Notes under the pieces: model-generated
What the model was told of the DNA's origin: nothing
The model's database searches: none
What the model saw: the letters and a program-made list of their open reading frames with translations, nothing else
Source of the DNA: Cryptomeria japonica
Lineage: Eukaryota; Streptophyta; Pinopsida; Cupressales; Cupressaceae
DNA: 64,000 bases
Assembly: GCF_030272615.1 (NCBI RefSeq)
Contig: NC_081410.1
Span: 289,107,957-289,171,956, forward strand
Direction of reading: 5' to 3'
Position numbers and translations under genes: made by a program
Shown: positions 36,051 to 48,187 of the stretch, one piece after another
How the letters are laid out: each line of letters starts with the position of its first letter
Position numbering within the stretch: position 1 is the first letter of the stretch

Positions 36051-37188
36051 ATTTTAGCAAAATAGGGATGGGACATTTCTAATGTGTTCGGATAAATCCC
36101 AATCTAAAAAAGTGTTAACTGAAATGCATGATGGAGTGTGTGCAGGTCACTACTCTACCAAGACAACTGTTGGTAAGATAGTTCGGGCTGGATATTATGG
36201 GCCTACTTTATTTAAAGATGTCCATGAACATGTCTGGAGATGTGACCCATGCCAGAAGTTTTCATTAAAATTGAAGTATGAGGGAGGTTTATCCCTCAAC
36301 CCAGTCTCAGTGGAAGCCCCTTTTGTCCAATGGGGCATTGATTTTATTGGAGAAATCATTAAAAAATTAAGAAGAGGTTATAGGTGGATTATAGTAGCTA
36401 CTGATTATTTTACCAAGTGGATTGAAGCTATACCCACTAGGAGAGCCACAAGTAAGGTTGTTATTGACTTCCTAATGGATAATGTCATAACTGGATTCAG
36501 AGTCCTTGTAAAACTAGTGATGGATAATGCCATGAGCTTCAGGTCAGAAGAGTTCATTGAATTTTGCACCAGCCATGGAATAGTTATGTCCTACTCTTCA
36601 CCCTATCATCCTCAGGGTAATGGGCAAGCTAGATCAAGTAATAAGAGCCTCTTGAACATTATTATGAAAATTTTGGAGGAAAATAGAAGGTCTGGGGACC
36701 AAAATTTAAAATTAGTTGTATGGGCTGACAGGGTTACTGTCAAGAAAGCAATCAGGGTTTCACCTTTTGAATTGGTTTATGACACACAATCTAGGGTGCC
36801 AGTCAATAATATTATTCGAATGTACAAGTTCCTGCAAGCTGAAGACATGGAGTTATCTGAACCTATGGAAGATTGGATGATTCAGATGGTGGAGGTAGAA
36901 GAAATTAGAACTTTGGCTCACAAGAGGAATTTGAAGATCCAATTGCAATCCAAATATCTATTTGACAAAAGAACCTTGTTGAAAAAGTTTTAAATTGGTG
37001 ATGTGGTTCTTCAATGGAATGCGAAAGGACAAGATAAGGGAAAACACAAAAAAATTGAGTGACTATGGATAGGCCCCTCTATGGTTTATGATCTTAATGG
37101 AAAGGATTCATATTTTTTGCAAAATATGAATGGTGAGGTACAGGAATTTCTAGTGCATGGACAATTCCTAAAACATTACTTCTCTTAA
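36051..37188 (+). pseudogene. Copy B integrase pseudogene
   Basis: Open from 36,082 to 36,993. HHCC finger complete (HDGVCAGHYSTKTT, then RCDPCQKF near 36,238). Catalytic Asp in WGIDFIGEI and in VMDNAMSF; the third residue is Arg instead of Glu (GQARSSNK, about 36,625). Copy A has Gly at that codon. TAA at 36,991 and a TGA near 37,060 break the C-terminal part; natural stop at 37,186-37,188. Confidence 0.85.
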
Positions 37189-39239
37189 TGTCCATGCACA
37201 GTAGGTTTTAGTCTGTACATATTTAGGTTTGCTTTTGTTGTTGTTTTCTAGGCTTGTGTTTGGTTTGTTCTCCAAAGAGTTTCTAAATTCTTGTGTTGAT
37301 TCTACTATCAACCATCCCCAGTCAGAGCCGTTGTTATCACTATTTAAAAAATTGGGTATTCTTGTCCCATATTTGGCTAGAAGTCTACAAAAATGTGTTT
37401 AGCTTGGCCTTGTTACCTCTGAGTTTGTTGGGTCAAATGAAGGTTTAAGGATTTTGAAATTCTAACCCTTCCTATGTTTGAAGAACCCTTATGTTCTATT
37501 TCTACATTACTTTTTCCACTTAAAGAAGGGTTAGTTTATCATTAAAAGTCTTCCCCCATAGGTTTTCCCTAGGAGGTCTTTCAAATATTTTCAAAATTTA
37601 CGCCTTTGCCTATGTCTTGTTATAATGTTTGTCGGGCTCCTTAATAATTGTGCAACTCATTGTTAATCCTACGGTTGTCATTGTTTCGCTAGGCAAAGAT
37701 GCTAGCAAGTTAATGTTTGCGAAATGGCAAAAAGGATAGGTGGGCTCGACCAGAGGATTGACCATTAGATTAAAGGACTCCATCTTGTTTTAAATCCAAT
37801 GGCTCGCGTTGATTCGCTAGCCCAAGATGCATGTGGTCTACCCTCTGTGAAATAGTGAAAGACTTGGTGGGTCCCAGAGGTGAGTAAGGTAATTGGTTAA
37901 AGGATGATCAACTCAGAAAAGATCAACAACTCGCATTGATTCGTGGCCTAAAGATACTCGTTGTTTACCTTTCACGAAAGGTGGAGGGCCTGGCAGAGGT
38001 GGTCACATCAAAGGTAATAGATGAGCAAGTTGCCGAGATCCAATAGTTGTCACTGCTTCATGAAGATAAGTGGCCTGAGGTTTAAGCTCTATGAAATAGC
38101 GAAAGGGTCAGTGGGCCCAAAGGACAGGTAGGTTGTAAGTTTTAAATGCTAATTAAGTAGGATTTAATTGGACGGTTGTCATGGATTCACAGCCTCAAGT
38201 CAAGCAAAGGTTAGTGTTCACAAAATAGCGAAATGATGTGGCAATCACACGATGACTGACATGGTAGGATAGATGGGTTGTTCCATAGAAAGAATTAGTG
38301 ACTTGTTAGATACACGTGGCTCTGAAGGGTAGTTGAGGGCCTGCCTTGGTTCAACCGATAGTTATGTTGAGAATGGTGAAGTAAAACACGTGGCGGTTTC
38401 AGAATGGAACCCGGTGGAACTTCCTGAGCAAATAGTCGACTACCACATGGCATTTGTTAACTGGTGATGTAATAAAGCAAGTGGTTTCCGAGTTAAAGGG
38501 CCCACTTGGAAGGTCTAAAGCGTGTTAAATGATGTTCATCTTGAGGTCGATCCAATGGTTGTCATTTTTTTGCAGCCTGAAGATGTCTATAGTTTAGTCT
38601 TTGTGAAATGGCAAAAACCGTTAGCCATCATGGTTGAGCGCAATTAGTTGAGAAGACTAGTGGTCACTGTAGGAAGTAAAAAGGAGCAAGTAAATGATGA
38701 TCTAATGGGTGGCATTGTTTCATGAGGTAAAAGTGCGCATAGTTTAGTGTTCGTAAAATGGTGAAAAGAAGGTAGGGCCCATCACTAACATAGAAAGACA
38801 GGAAGGATTAAAAGCAATGAAGGTTCTTGAGATCTGACAATCATCATTATTTCATGAAAGAAAAGTGTGGGGGTTTTAAGCACTACAAACTGGCGAAATG
38901 ACTAAAACAGAGAAAGACTCGGAGAACTTGTGGTCCGTTGAAGCCTATTTTTGAATTCAATTTTTACAAATTCAATTCTGAGGTGATGGCTGAAGCATGC
39001 AGGACTAATTTCTCAATTCAATGCCAACTTGCTGTATTAAGGTCCACATCAATTTAATATTGGTACCATTTCGACAAGTTTGTTGCAGAGGAGCCAGTGT
39101 AGAGCGAGTTTATTTAGGCGAATAACCAGGTTTTTTTTGTGTTTTCCTAGCTAGTTGCAGTCTGAGAATCAAAGTTGCTATGTGAATTGTTTCATTAGAG
39201 TTTTGTGCAAATATTAATTGATATAGTTGCATTAATAGG
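37189..39239 (+). repeat. Block X2: shared LTR plus leader between copies B and E
   Basis: Second copy of the X1 block, 2,051 bp, about 90 bp shorter, mostly because the 81-bp unit is present once. Includes the TATA-like CTATTTAAA (about 37,340), the ~126-bp subrepeats (about 37,720-38,900) and the PBS candidate at 39,061-39,078. Confidence 0.65.
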
Positions 39240-42200
39240 ATGGTGCCAAGAAGGGAGTTAACAGGAAAAGTAAATTACCAGGATAGGAATATTTGTGATG
39301 ATTTTCTGGAATAGCTAACTGTCTACCAATGTCAGGGCCAAGGCTAAAGAATTGGTACCAAAGAACCCTCGTTTAAGAATCAGGGATGGCCTATATGACA
39401 AAGGTAATTGGTTAAGGGATCCACAAATAAGGATGTTAGGTTTAGGATTGTTCAAATTTGGTTTTGGTCAGAGACATTCCCTTGCCCCTTTAAATAGCAT
39501 ATGGGAATTGGATGTGGGGAAGCTTATAGTTCCTGGTGTATTCATGGATGTAGATTTGTTGACTTTGATTGCACAAAATTATGACCCTGTAGCTAGATAT
39601 ATCAGAAATGTCAAAGGATCAGCCCTGATTGAAATTAAAGATGATGAATTCAGAAATGTGTTTAAGCTCAGTGAGACTTCAAATTTGTTAGAGCCTATTG
39701 ATTTTGAATCATTGGCCCAGGTTTATGATGCACAAAGGAATCACCTTAGGAGTGGCCCATTGAAAGAGTCCTTTGTTAAAATAGGAGGGTTAATAGTTGT
39801 AGGCCCTGGTACGATGGAACCCTTCTCCCTGAATCTGTTTACTCTACGAGCTAAGGGTATGTATTGGGCACTTTGTCAGATTTTTGGAGAAGATGCTAAG
39901 AAAAACATGCCAACCCATTACATGTTGATGATTGCACAGATTCTAAACCCCTCTCTGGCAATAACATTTGATTATGCACCATACCTCACTGATGCAATTC
40001 ATGCAGGGCTAGTAGGGATAAAAAATTGTAAGGTGGACAAACCATTTGGATGGTATTCTCTTTTAATGCACATGTTTTTGTTCAAGGGTGTTGATTATTT
40101 TGCAAAAGAGATGGATTTGGTTAAGCTGAAAGATAAGGAAGAGATGCATGTTCAACTTTGGAGTAGTATTTTATCCTGGGATAGAGAGGATGCTAGTTAT
40201 CTAAAGTTTGACAGATGCTTTACTTCTAAGATTAGGATTCTTTTGTGCATAGAAAACCGTAGGATTCCTAAGGCTCTCTTGGAATTCCTCAGGCCCAAGG
40301 AGATTGCAGAAGGTATTAAGATTGTTCATAATTGGGGAGATATGTATTTGTACCCCATTTTGACAGTTTTTAGAGTATATGGTTTCAGAGGCACTCCATA
40401 TTTATTGCCTTATCAAGTCCCACTGAAGATAGGAATTGCTGAAGTCTTAAGGCAAATTAAGGTGTACAAGAGGCAGAGCTGACAAATCAGGGTAAAAGGA
40501 CCATTTTCCAACTATTACCATGGCACATCACTTTGTGATCACTAAAGGTGGCTAGAAGTATTTTGAAGAATTCCTTAAACCATATAGATTGTCAACTGTT
40601 GTTTCAAGATTTGCAGACCCTGAAGACTTTTTCAACGACATTTTTAGTAAGAGAGAAGTTTGTAAAGGTAGGCCTCACCAATTTCAGTTCCCTGAAGATC
40701 TAATTAGAAATGAATTCAATTTGGATGAGCAAGAGCTAAGGAAAGAGAATTGGGTTGCATATAAAAGGGCTCATGACTTCATTCATCAGTTTGATAGCAG
40801 TTATGACCCTCTCTCTAGTTTCAATCCCTCTGAGGAAAAAATAAAATTCTTAATTCTTTATTTTGAAGATCTTATGCGAAATTTGAAAGAAAAAAGGGAG
40901 GCTATAATGAGAAATGATCATGACAGGGTTAAATTGGTTCTAGCTAAGCCTGTTTTTGCTAAGGCTATCCCACTAGGTGTTTATGTCATGCATAAGAAAT
41001 CAAAATATAGTGTGATGATACCAGTGACTGGTGAGCCTTCTACTTCAAGAGGGAAAAGAGAAATTGAGGATGTCATTGACATCCAAGACTCTCGTAAAAG
41101 GCAAAGAGTGGGGAAGGAAGTGCAAACAAAGGAGCCTCTGTATTGTCCATCTCATTCCCCTATCAACATAGGAGATAAGCAAGTGGTGGCCAAACAGTTG
41201 TTACAGTTAGGGAGTCTTGGGGAAATTGCCTACACATATGAGGAGACAGAGGAGGGGATTCTAGAAGAGCCACCTAGTGCTGAAATGAATTTGACTAATG
41301 GTGAGCTCAAAGGTAAAGAGTTAGACCTTACTGTCCAGCAAACCAATGAGGAGTTCTTGGCTTATAGTAACTGTGTTACAATAGGGGACTTCATGCAATT
41401 TGTATGCAAGAAAAACATGGAACAATTTCAAGCCAGATGTGAATAAAGGAAGAGTGAGCAGCCTCATAGAGATGTAACTTAGGTGGAGGAGGAGGTGAAA
41501 CAAGAAATGATTGAAGAGTTCAAGACCATTACCGCTGAAAAGGGAAGAGACATGGTATCAAAAGCTGGTGTTTTAATCCTCCCCGAGTGGGATATAGCTT
41601 ATGCTCTGGTACTTGAAGCAATCAGAAAGGAAACTAAACCCATGGAAAGAGTGACCTTCAGCAAAGATAATGCTGCTTTAGTCATGTGGTCAATAAAGAA
41701 GGATGAAAATAAAAGAAGGAAAGATGTATCAGATTCTAGTCTCCTAGGAGGCATGATTGTAAAAAGAGTCCAAGATATAGGGGTGGTGGAAATTGCAACC
41801 ATAGTCTTGGAAACTACAAAGTTCAATGTAGCAGTGGTAGAAAAAGAGGGAAAAGAAAAAGCTAATCTCCAATTGAAATTGGAAACAATCTTAAAGGCTT
41901 ACAATAAGGCCAAAGAAGGAGTAGCCAATAGAGACAATATTATTGCTAGACTTCAGAGTCAGTTGGCAGGTCAACACCATCTAGGTGAATCCTATGCTCT
42001 TATGATAGCCTCTTCTCCAACAAGACCTCCACTTATGAGCCCTATCATAGAATATCCCCCTTCTCCTATGCCTTTTGGTTTCCAGTCAGCTGAAACTGTT
42101 CAACATGAGTTGGAAAAGTTGAAACAGGCTCAAGTCCTCTTTGTAAGCAAATATGAGGAAAAGGTAAAAGCCACAATTTTGAAGTTTGCTGATTCAGTTA

Positions 42201-42862
42201 GGTCCTCTGATGTTCACATTTCTATGAAGAGAATTCTGAATATTTTGACCAAATTAAGAGAGGATGAAACCACCTTGGAACCAATTCTTAATAAGTGAAT
42301 TCCTAGAGGTAAGGAGTTAGAGCTCATGTGTTCATCCCATGTAGATATAGAGGCAAATGACAATCTCGGGTCCACTAATGAATTCATAAAAGAAATCAAT
42401 ATACTATCAGAGGAAAGGGTAAGTGTAAAAAGAAAAGCCTGGCTATATAGAAAGTAATATTCTGATCACAAGTATGAGATGTTTCCAGGCGGTTTTGTTG
42501 GTCCAACTCAGTTAAAAGAGGAGAAGGCATGGTTAGAAGAGTTGGACCACAAATTGTCCAAAAGGGTTAATGAAATCATTAACACTGATGATACATCCTT
42601 ATTTGTCAAGACAATTGAAGAGATTGAAAAGGTGAAATCACATTATAGTTTCATAGAAACAGAAATTGGGCAATTAAGGGTCACTTGGAAAAGGCTGGAA
42701 GGAATGAAGAAAAATATTGTTAGCTTTTCTTGGCCAAATGATGACGTGTTCCAGGAATGGAAGGATAAATATGCCAGACAAAAAGAAGTTCCCAAATAGT
42801 TAGAAGATGTTGTAGTGGGATAACAAGTTGAAGAGGCCATTGCTACCGAAACGGACTTGTAA
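39240..42862 (+). pseudogene. Copy E ORF1 (accessory protein)
   Basis: ATG at 39,240, natural TAA at 42,860-42,862. It shows the longest open stretches of ORF1: 39,352-40,482, 40,589-41,446 and 41,483-42,298. N-terminal globular part with PFGWYSLLMHMFLF (about 40,040-40,085) and RVYGFRGTPYLLP (about 40,373-40,410); basic cluster SRKRQRVGKE near 41,091; coiled coil about 42,090-42,790. Breaks: TAG near 39,312, a 2-bp and a 1-bp deletion (about 39,320 and 40,457), TAG at 40,553-40,555 and 41,480-41,482 (both shared with B), TAA at 41,444, TGA at 42,296. The stretch 40,603-41,176 is almost identical to B. Confidence 0.75.
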
Positions 42863-43818
42863 CTATTTCTTGGAAAACATTGCGATTTGTAACAAACTTT
42901 TCTTAGGTTTGTCTGAAGCTTGTATGCATCCATGATGTTATAAATGGATACTAGGACTATTAGAAAAATCATCACAAGAATTTTGTAAAGAACCTCTGGC
43001 AAAATATATCTCAGTTTTTTGGTTCTCTCAGAGATTACTTTGAATTATGTAACATTTTCAAAATGAATATGAAAATATAGATCAATACTTTTTAGGCCTA
43101 AATCTGTGTTGTCTTCTGGTGTGCATTCGTTAATTTGCTGTTTTCATTTTGAGTAATCTAGGGTTATTCAAATGAGCATGGATTGTAAGGAAATCTTATA
43201 GACATATTTCTGGCTTTTCTCTTTAGGAGAGGGATTAAATGTGCATGAAATATTTCTATCAGTAGATCAACCATTTTCTGCTTTGAATTTGATGAACTAT
43301 TTTAGTTAAGTGGGAAAGGACCTATGTATATGTTAGGCATGTATGGGGTTCATGAAAGCCGAAGTGATGAAATGTATAAGAATGTTTAGTTTTGAAAAAT
43401 CTTTCGTGATTTAGGTGACTCCGTGGCTCGGATAAGGCACTAGTATCAGATTGTAGGATTTCTTTGTATCTTTCTTGAAGATCAATACTGAAAATGAATA
43501 CAATTTTTTTGTTTTAGTGTTTCAGTTTCATCGAGGTGATGAAATCCATAGGTTTTTTAGCATTGGTTTACTGTGGATCTCAATTTTAAAGTGTGAAAGT
43601 ATTCATAGAAGGTATACCCACCTGAACTTTGGATAAGTTCAAAGTGTAGAAGGTCTCAAAACCTTGTTATATGTTACTCTTGAGTTCTATTTCCCTGATC
43701 TTTTCATATGCAGATAGAGTTGATTTATTTCTTATAGGAAGGATAGAAGGAAAATCAAAATTTGAGACTAACAGTGTCTTAATGTGGTCCTATTATGAAA
43801 ATTGGTTGATGACCATTG
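42863..43818 (+). other. Copy E spacer after ORF1, ends at the truncation point
   Basis: Matches the ORF1-gag spacers of A and B up to GACCATTG at 43,811-43,818. The next bases no longer match; gag and everything beyond are missing. Confidence 0.75.
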
Positions 43819-44156
43819 GAAACTGATTGGAAAACATTTATAATTCCCTCTCGCATCAACCCAAAGGGATCGATGGATGTTGTGGAAGTTGAACATTCAA
43901 TACAACTCACTATTTTTCTGCATTTTGGACATATTTGTGATTCTCTATTGCTTCAAACCTACTTGTATGGATTCATGAAGTGCTAAATCTGATTGGAAAT
44001 GATTCTAGTTTGAGTTAAATTTCATTTGCACCTAGTGGCATTCAATTTCATCAAGATTTGAAGAACATACAAGCAATTCTTTCTTGTCAAGTTAAAACCC
44101 TACCCATGTTAACTAGAGACAAAGGAAAAATGCACAAAATAGGAATAAAAAATTTA

Positions 44157-44172
44157 TGTAGTAGTAGTAGTA
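44157..44172. repeat. Short GTA microsatellite
   Basis: Five full GTA units plus a partial one, followed by GGTAGAAGAAG. Confidence 0.8.
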
Positions 44173-44463
44173 AAGGTAGAAGAAGAAATTGTTAATTTGT
44201 ATATTTGTATGTATGGGATAAGAAATGTAGAGATAATAACTACAAAGTTTGTCATGATGCATTTGTGATTGGTTTTCTATGAGGGTTGATGCAGAACTAG
44301 AACTTTCACAAAGATATCAACATACAATGACAATATAGATTTTAATCCATCCCTTTAAGTTCTCTTATATTAACTCATTAGACCCCACAACATGAACATC
44401 TCTCCAATGATTGAACCAACATTATTATATTATTCAAGAGAAAAATTGCAAGAACCCAAATAA

Positions 44464-45215
44464 AGTAGATTCACATTACTTTCATTTCCAATTTCTCTCA
44501 AGCCATTAAGTTATAAACACTGTGTTTATTTCCACAAGTAATATCACCATTTTTATTGCCACATGAAGCAAAGGCAAACACACGGTGTTTATCACCAGAG
44601 TAAAGATAGAGATAAGGAAGTTATCATTGTTCTATGGGTTAGCAGACAAGGAATGCATACAACGCAAAGTGTTTACTAGCATAGTGAAAAATTGCAATAT
44701 CTTCCTTCATACTTAATGGATTTGACTGAAACAAAATGAAAACAAATGTCCAAATGAAGTTGATTAAAATTACTATCATTCCCAATTGGTATCAAGTCAT
44801 TAGGATACAGACACAACTATGATGTGGGTTCTTGGAAAGTCTTATTTAAGCAACATATTTTTGCATGTTGTTAGAGTGCCAAAAAATTTATACAGAATAT
44901 TCTTCTTGTGTATTTATGAGGGCCATTTGTTATTAGGTCAATGCAGAGAAAAATTAACAATAAATTCCTTGATACTTGATGGATCTAAGTGAAACAAAAA
45001 CCTAAATGAATTTGATACACATTACTTTCATTTTCAATTGGTATCATGTTAGTAGGATAACAACACTGTATTTATCACCACAATAAAGATGTCGTGTTTT
45101 ACTCCAAAATAAAGAAACTGTGTTTATCATCACATTAAAGATACCATGTTTATGGGCAAATCAAGCAAAGGAGATAACACAAAGTTTTTATCACCATAGT
45201 GAGCATGACTTTCAA
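44464..45215 (+). repeat. Diverged ~250-295 bp tandem repeat with nested ~30-bp units
   Basis: Three related blocks begin with a GATNCACATTACTTTCATT-like stretch at about 44,464, 44,758 and 45,009. Each is followed by units resembling CTGTGTTTATCACCACA and ATAAAGAT; the third block has four such units in a row (45,064, 45,093, 45,119, 45,148). Confidence 0.6.
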
Positions 45216-45440
45216 AATATAGTAATGGGATTGTTTGAGAAGACTAGAAAATAATATCAATTTTGGTGATTTAATGAAATCAACAATATCAGGTTATCAT
45301 CAAGGATATTATTTTGAATTCTATACTAACGTGACTATGTGGGTTCTTGGAAAGTCTTATTTAAGTATCATATTTTTGCATGTTGTTAGACTTCTAATTT
45401 TTTTGCAAAATCTTCTTCTTTGTATATTTATGAGGGTTTT
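44824..45440 (+). repeat. ~100-bp direct repeat pair
   Basis: GTGGGTTCTTGGAAAGTCTT and the following ~85 bp at about 44,826-44,930 recur at about 45,339-45,437, with small differences. Confidence 0.75.
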
Positions 45441-47177
45441 CAATGCTCTTATTATCTCATTGGTGCAATTTTTGACATACCCAATTTCATTATTCGGTTA
45501 TAAATAGTAAATCTGAGTTGGGCAATTGAAATTTTGTTTTTTTGATATAAAATTCTAGGGAGGGTTGCAAGGTTATCACACTCATTGTTGCCCGTAATGA
45601 TAAATCAATGTATCTTCTTTATGAAACCCTCTCAACCTACTTGGGGGACCATAACAAAGTTTCTACACATCACATTGGTCTTACAATAATTAGAGACTCC
45701 CACTGTAACTCTATTTGCAACATTCATATGATTGGTGGCTATTATTGTAGCAGTCGGGCGACTAGAAAATCATGAACATAGTGGTTCCTCCACATATTGT
45801 TGGATGGATTGTTTGATGATGCATGGTAATTGGATTTTGTGTTTTAGTGTAATTGTTCTGGTTAGGTTGACCGGTGTTCTTCCTTAACATATGGTGAATC
45901 CTTACATGTCTCGACATGATTAGAAGTTTGTGTCACATTGGCATGCGAGGATCTGCATGTTCAACATGAGGTAAATCACCATAAACTAAAATTCATCCAT
46001 CCATTAACACCTAAAATATTAAATTTAGATTTAAAGAAGCAAAGAACGTAAAATAACAATCACCACACATGGTTTTTAAATTTAGATTTAAAGAACCAAA
46101 GAACAAAAATGAATAGATGTTATAGTGAAATAGTAAATTTCTAACTTGCGAGTTTCTGTATTCTTAGAAAGCATTGAAAAGAATATGGTTTTACAGCTGA
46201 TTTAAAAAAAAATTTAGATGCAACAATACTAAACAATTCTACATAACTGTTGACATCAATGACACGAGTAGGTGGAAATTATGATGTATTGAAAATCTTC
46301 ATTTGTATTGAAAGAGACATAAAAGAAGAAAGATAACAAGGCATATAATGGAGATGCACATTTTGATCAATATTAAAGCAATTTTTATATCACCTTCAAC
46401 AAATGTATACATCATTAAACCAAACAACTTGCATGCAAATGAGTTACAACTGACATTATTCTCAAGCTAGAGGCAAAATATCTTTATTTATTCTTTAGTT
46501 AGCCCAAATAAAGCATAGAAGTCCTCACGATGCAACGAGTTATACATGGACTAAAACTACATGTTCATACATCAGAGAAGCAACTCTATAGAGAAACAAT
46601 AAACAACCTCAACTTATACTTGTCATCTAAGCCATCAACGGGCTTCATATGTGTTACCATAGACTTGAAAAGAATAAATCCACATGAAAAGATATTTACT
46701 AAACAACACTTGTATATTATTATTATTTTTTTGTATAAAAGAGGCGTCGAGCACCCTATAGGTACTAATGATTTACACATAGACTATGAGTTGGTCATTC
46801 CATCTTTACAATCCAATGCATCGATGATTTATATTTGGCAATGCTAGGAGAGATCCTATTTGCATTGTTCTTATTACACCACACCCATTTGCAGATATGA
46901 TATCCTCTTGTATCTTGTTATCATACTAAGAATAGAAGAAATAACCCAACACCAAAATCTCTTGCACTTCCCGCACATGTTTCCTATCAATTGCCTTCAC
47001 CGAAATGCTAGCCACCAGTTCACCAAATGACTAGTATAGAACCCCCAAAAAACTAAATAAAAAAAAGCCAATACTTGAAAAATGAACCTAATCTAATTCC
47101 ATCAATGACAAGTGTAGATTACACTTAATGTTAATCAAAAGTAACATAAACCATTTTTGGAGGTTTTGTATCGACCT

Positions 47178-47953
47178 TGGTTTTAGGATTCCCAAAGATA
47201 CTAAGAGGGGAGGTTGAATCAGTATCTTTCTGGTTAACAAATTTTTTGATCTTATTAAATAAATTGCATTCCAAAATAGTGTACTGGTAAACAAGAATTA
47301 ATACAGTAAATATGAACAATAAGCACAACATAGAAATCATACCATAACACAAGATTTTTAATGAGGAAACCCGGTGTGGGAAAAATTTTGGTGGGATTTG
47401 TGACCCACAATATTCACTCACTGGCCAATGAATGGATATACCTTACAATAGGGGCTTGCACATGTAGAAAGGCCAATTGCCTAAAGCTCTTTGCTTAATT
47501 ACAAAAGGAAGTCACACTGACTTACAAAATAGATTATGCAAATCCCATATAATGTATTGCTTTAGTTCAGCATCTGCTATGCCAGGTTCAGTACCAGTTT
47601 AAGCTCATACAATAACCATAAACCTTACTCCAAAATCTACCTTAATACTCACATGTTACCTCTGCATATGTCCACACCTATAAATGATCTACAGTATGCC
47701 TTGTTACAATATGTCTTATTACAATATGCCTTGTCGGCTTACAAAAAGATATTATAAATAAATACAATATGTAATAAACAAAATCTTGTCGGCATGGGTG
47801 TCGGTAATCATCTTTGCCGCTGTCGGTGAACTATCTGCCGATGTAGAGTCTATCGGTGCCAGTTCCTGTCAGTACCATAGGATTGCAAGGTTGCCATCAA
47901 TGACAATACCTTCAATCACCTATAATTTCTCATTGGAGTATGCAATGCCAACA
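47178..47953 (-). repeat. 3' LTR of element F
   Basis: Minus strand starts TGTTGGCATTGCATACTCC and ends near CCTAAAACCA at 47,178. The segment with ACCGGGTTTCCTCATT and CAACCTCCCCTCTTAGTATC near its end is typical of plant copia LTRs of this type. The lower end is inferred from that pattern. Confidence 0.7.
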
Positions 47954-47968
47954 ATCTCCCCCTTTGGC
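47954..47968 (-). other. Polypurine tract of element F
   Basis: Minus strand GCCAAAGGGGGAGAT directly before the LTR start TGTTGGC, the hallmark of SIRE/Maximus elements. Two further CCCCCT-rich stretches (about 48,049 and 48,100) lie inside, between this tract and the ORF. Confidence 0.8.
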
Positions 47969-48187
47969 ATTGATGGCAACACCCATGAGAAAAATTCAAA
48001 AATGTATCCAAAATTTGAAGTCCAAAAATTTTACCAGAACTGTTTGCTCCCCCTGAGTAGAAGATCTCTTATTTCCATCATTTTTCTCATCTCTACTACT
48101 CCCCCTTTGGCAGCAATGACAAAGGTTGTCAAAAATGTCAACTGAGTGTAGTTCTTAACTAGAACCCTATAATCGGTTGGTTACAAT

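Larger units (their letters stand above)
1..43818 (+). mobile_element. Tandem array of a Tat-like Ty3/gypsy retrotransposon (copies A, B, E)
   Basis: Three head-to-tail copies of one element family. Internal regions A (1-9,899) and B (12,041-37,188, less the C insertion) align along their whole shared length; E (39,240-43,818) matches the first part of B and then stops. Each junction holds one non-coding block of about 2.1 kb (X1 and X2) rather than two LTRs, so neighbours share an LTR. The domain order is ORF1, gag, protease, aRH, RT, gRH, integrase; integrase after RT makes it Ty3/gypsy, and the additional archaeal-type RNase H and ORF1 point to the Tat/Ogre group. All copies are dead through stops and frameshifts. 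The left end lies outside the window. Exact LTR ends are not resolved because no copy shows an outer flank. Confidence 0.8.
43819..47177. other. Non-coding region with diverged tandem repeats
   Basis: About 3.4 kb, AT-rich, with no recognisable gene. Small ORFs (45,235-45,507; 46,530-46,847) lack domains and look accidental. Contains the repeats listed below and a 27-bp near repeat (AAATTTAGATTTAAAGAA) at about 46,020 and 46,077. It could be an old, unrecognisable transposon or intergenic DNA. Confidence 0.6.

Noticed and set aside
44464-45215. CRISPR-like array
   Set aside because: Repeats are diverged, spacers are related and the DNA is eukaryotic.
45235-45507. 90-aa hydrophobic ORF that could be read as a small membrane protein
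   Set aside because: Lies inside the repeat pair at 45,339-45,437 and its hydrophobicity follows from T-rich DNA.
46530-46847. 105-aa ORF in the non-coding gap
   Set aside because: No domain, no neighbours, composition of random AT-rich DNA.
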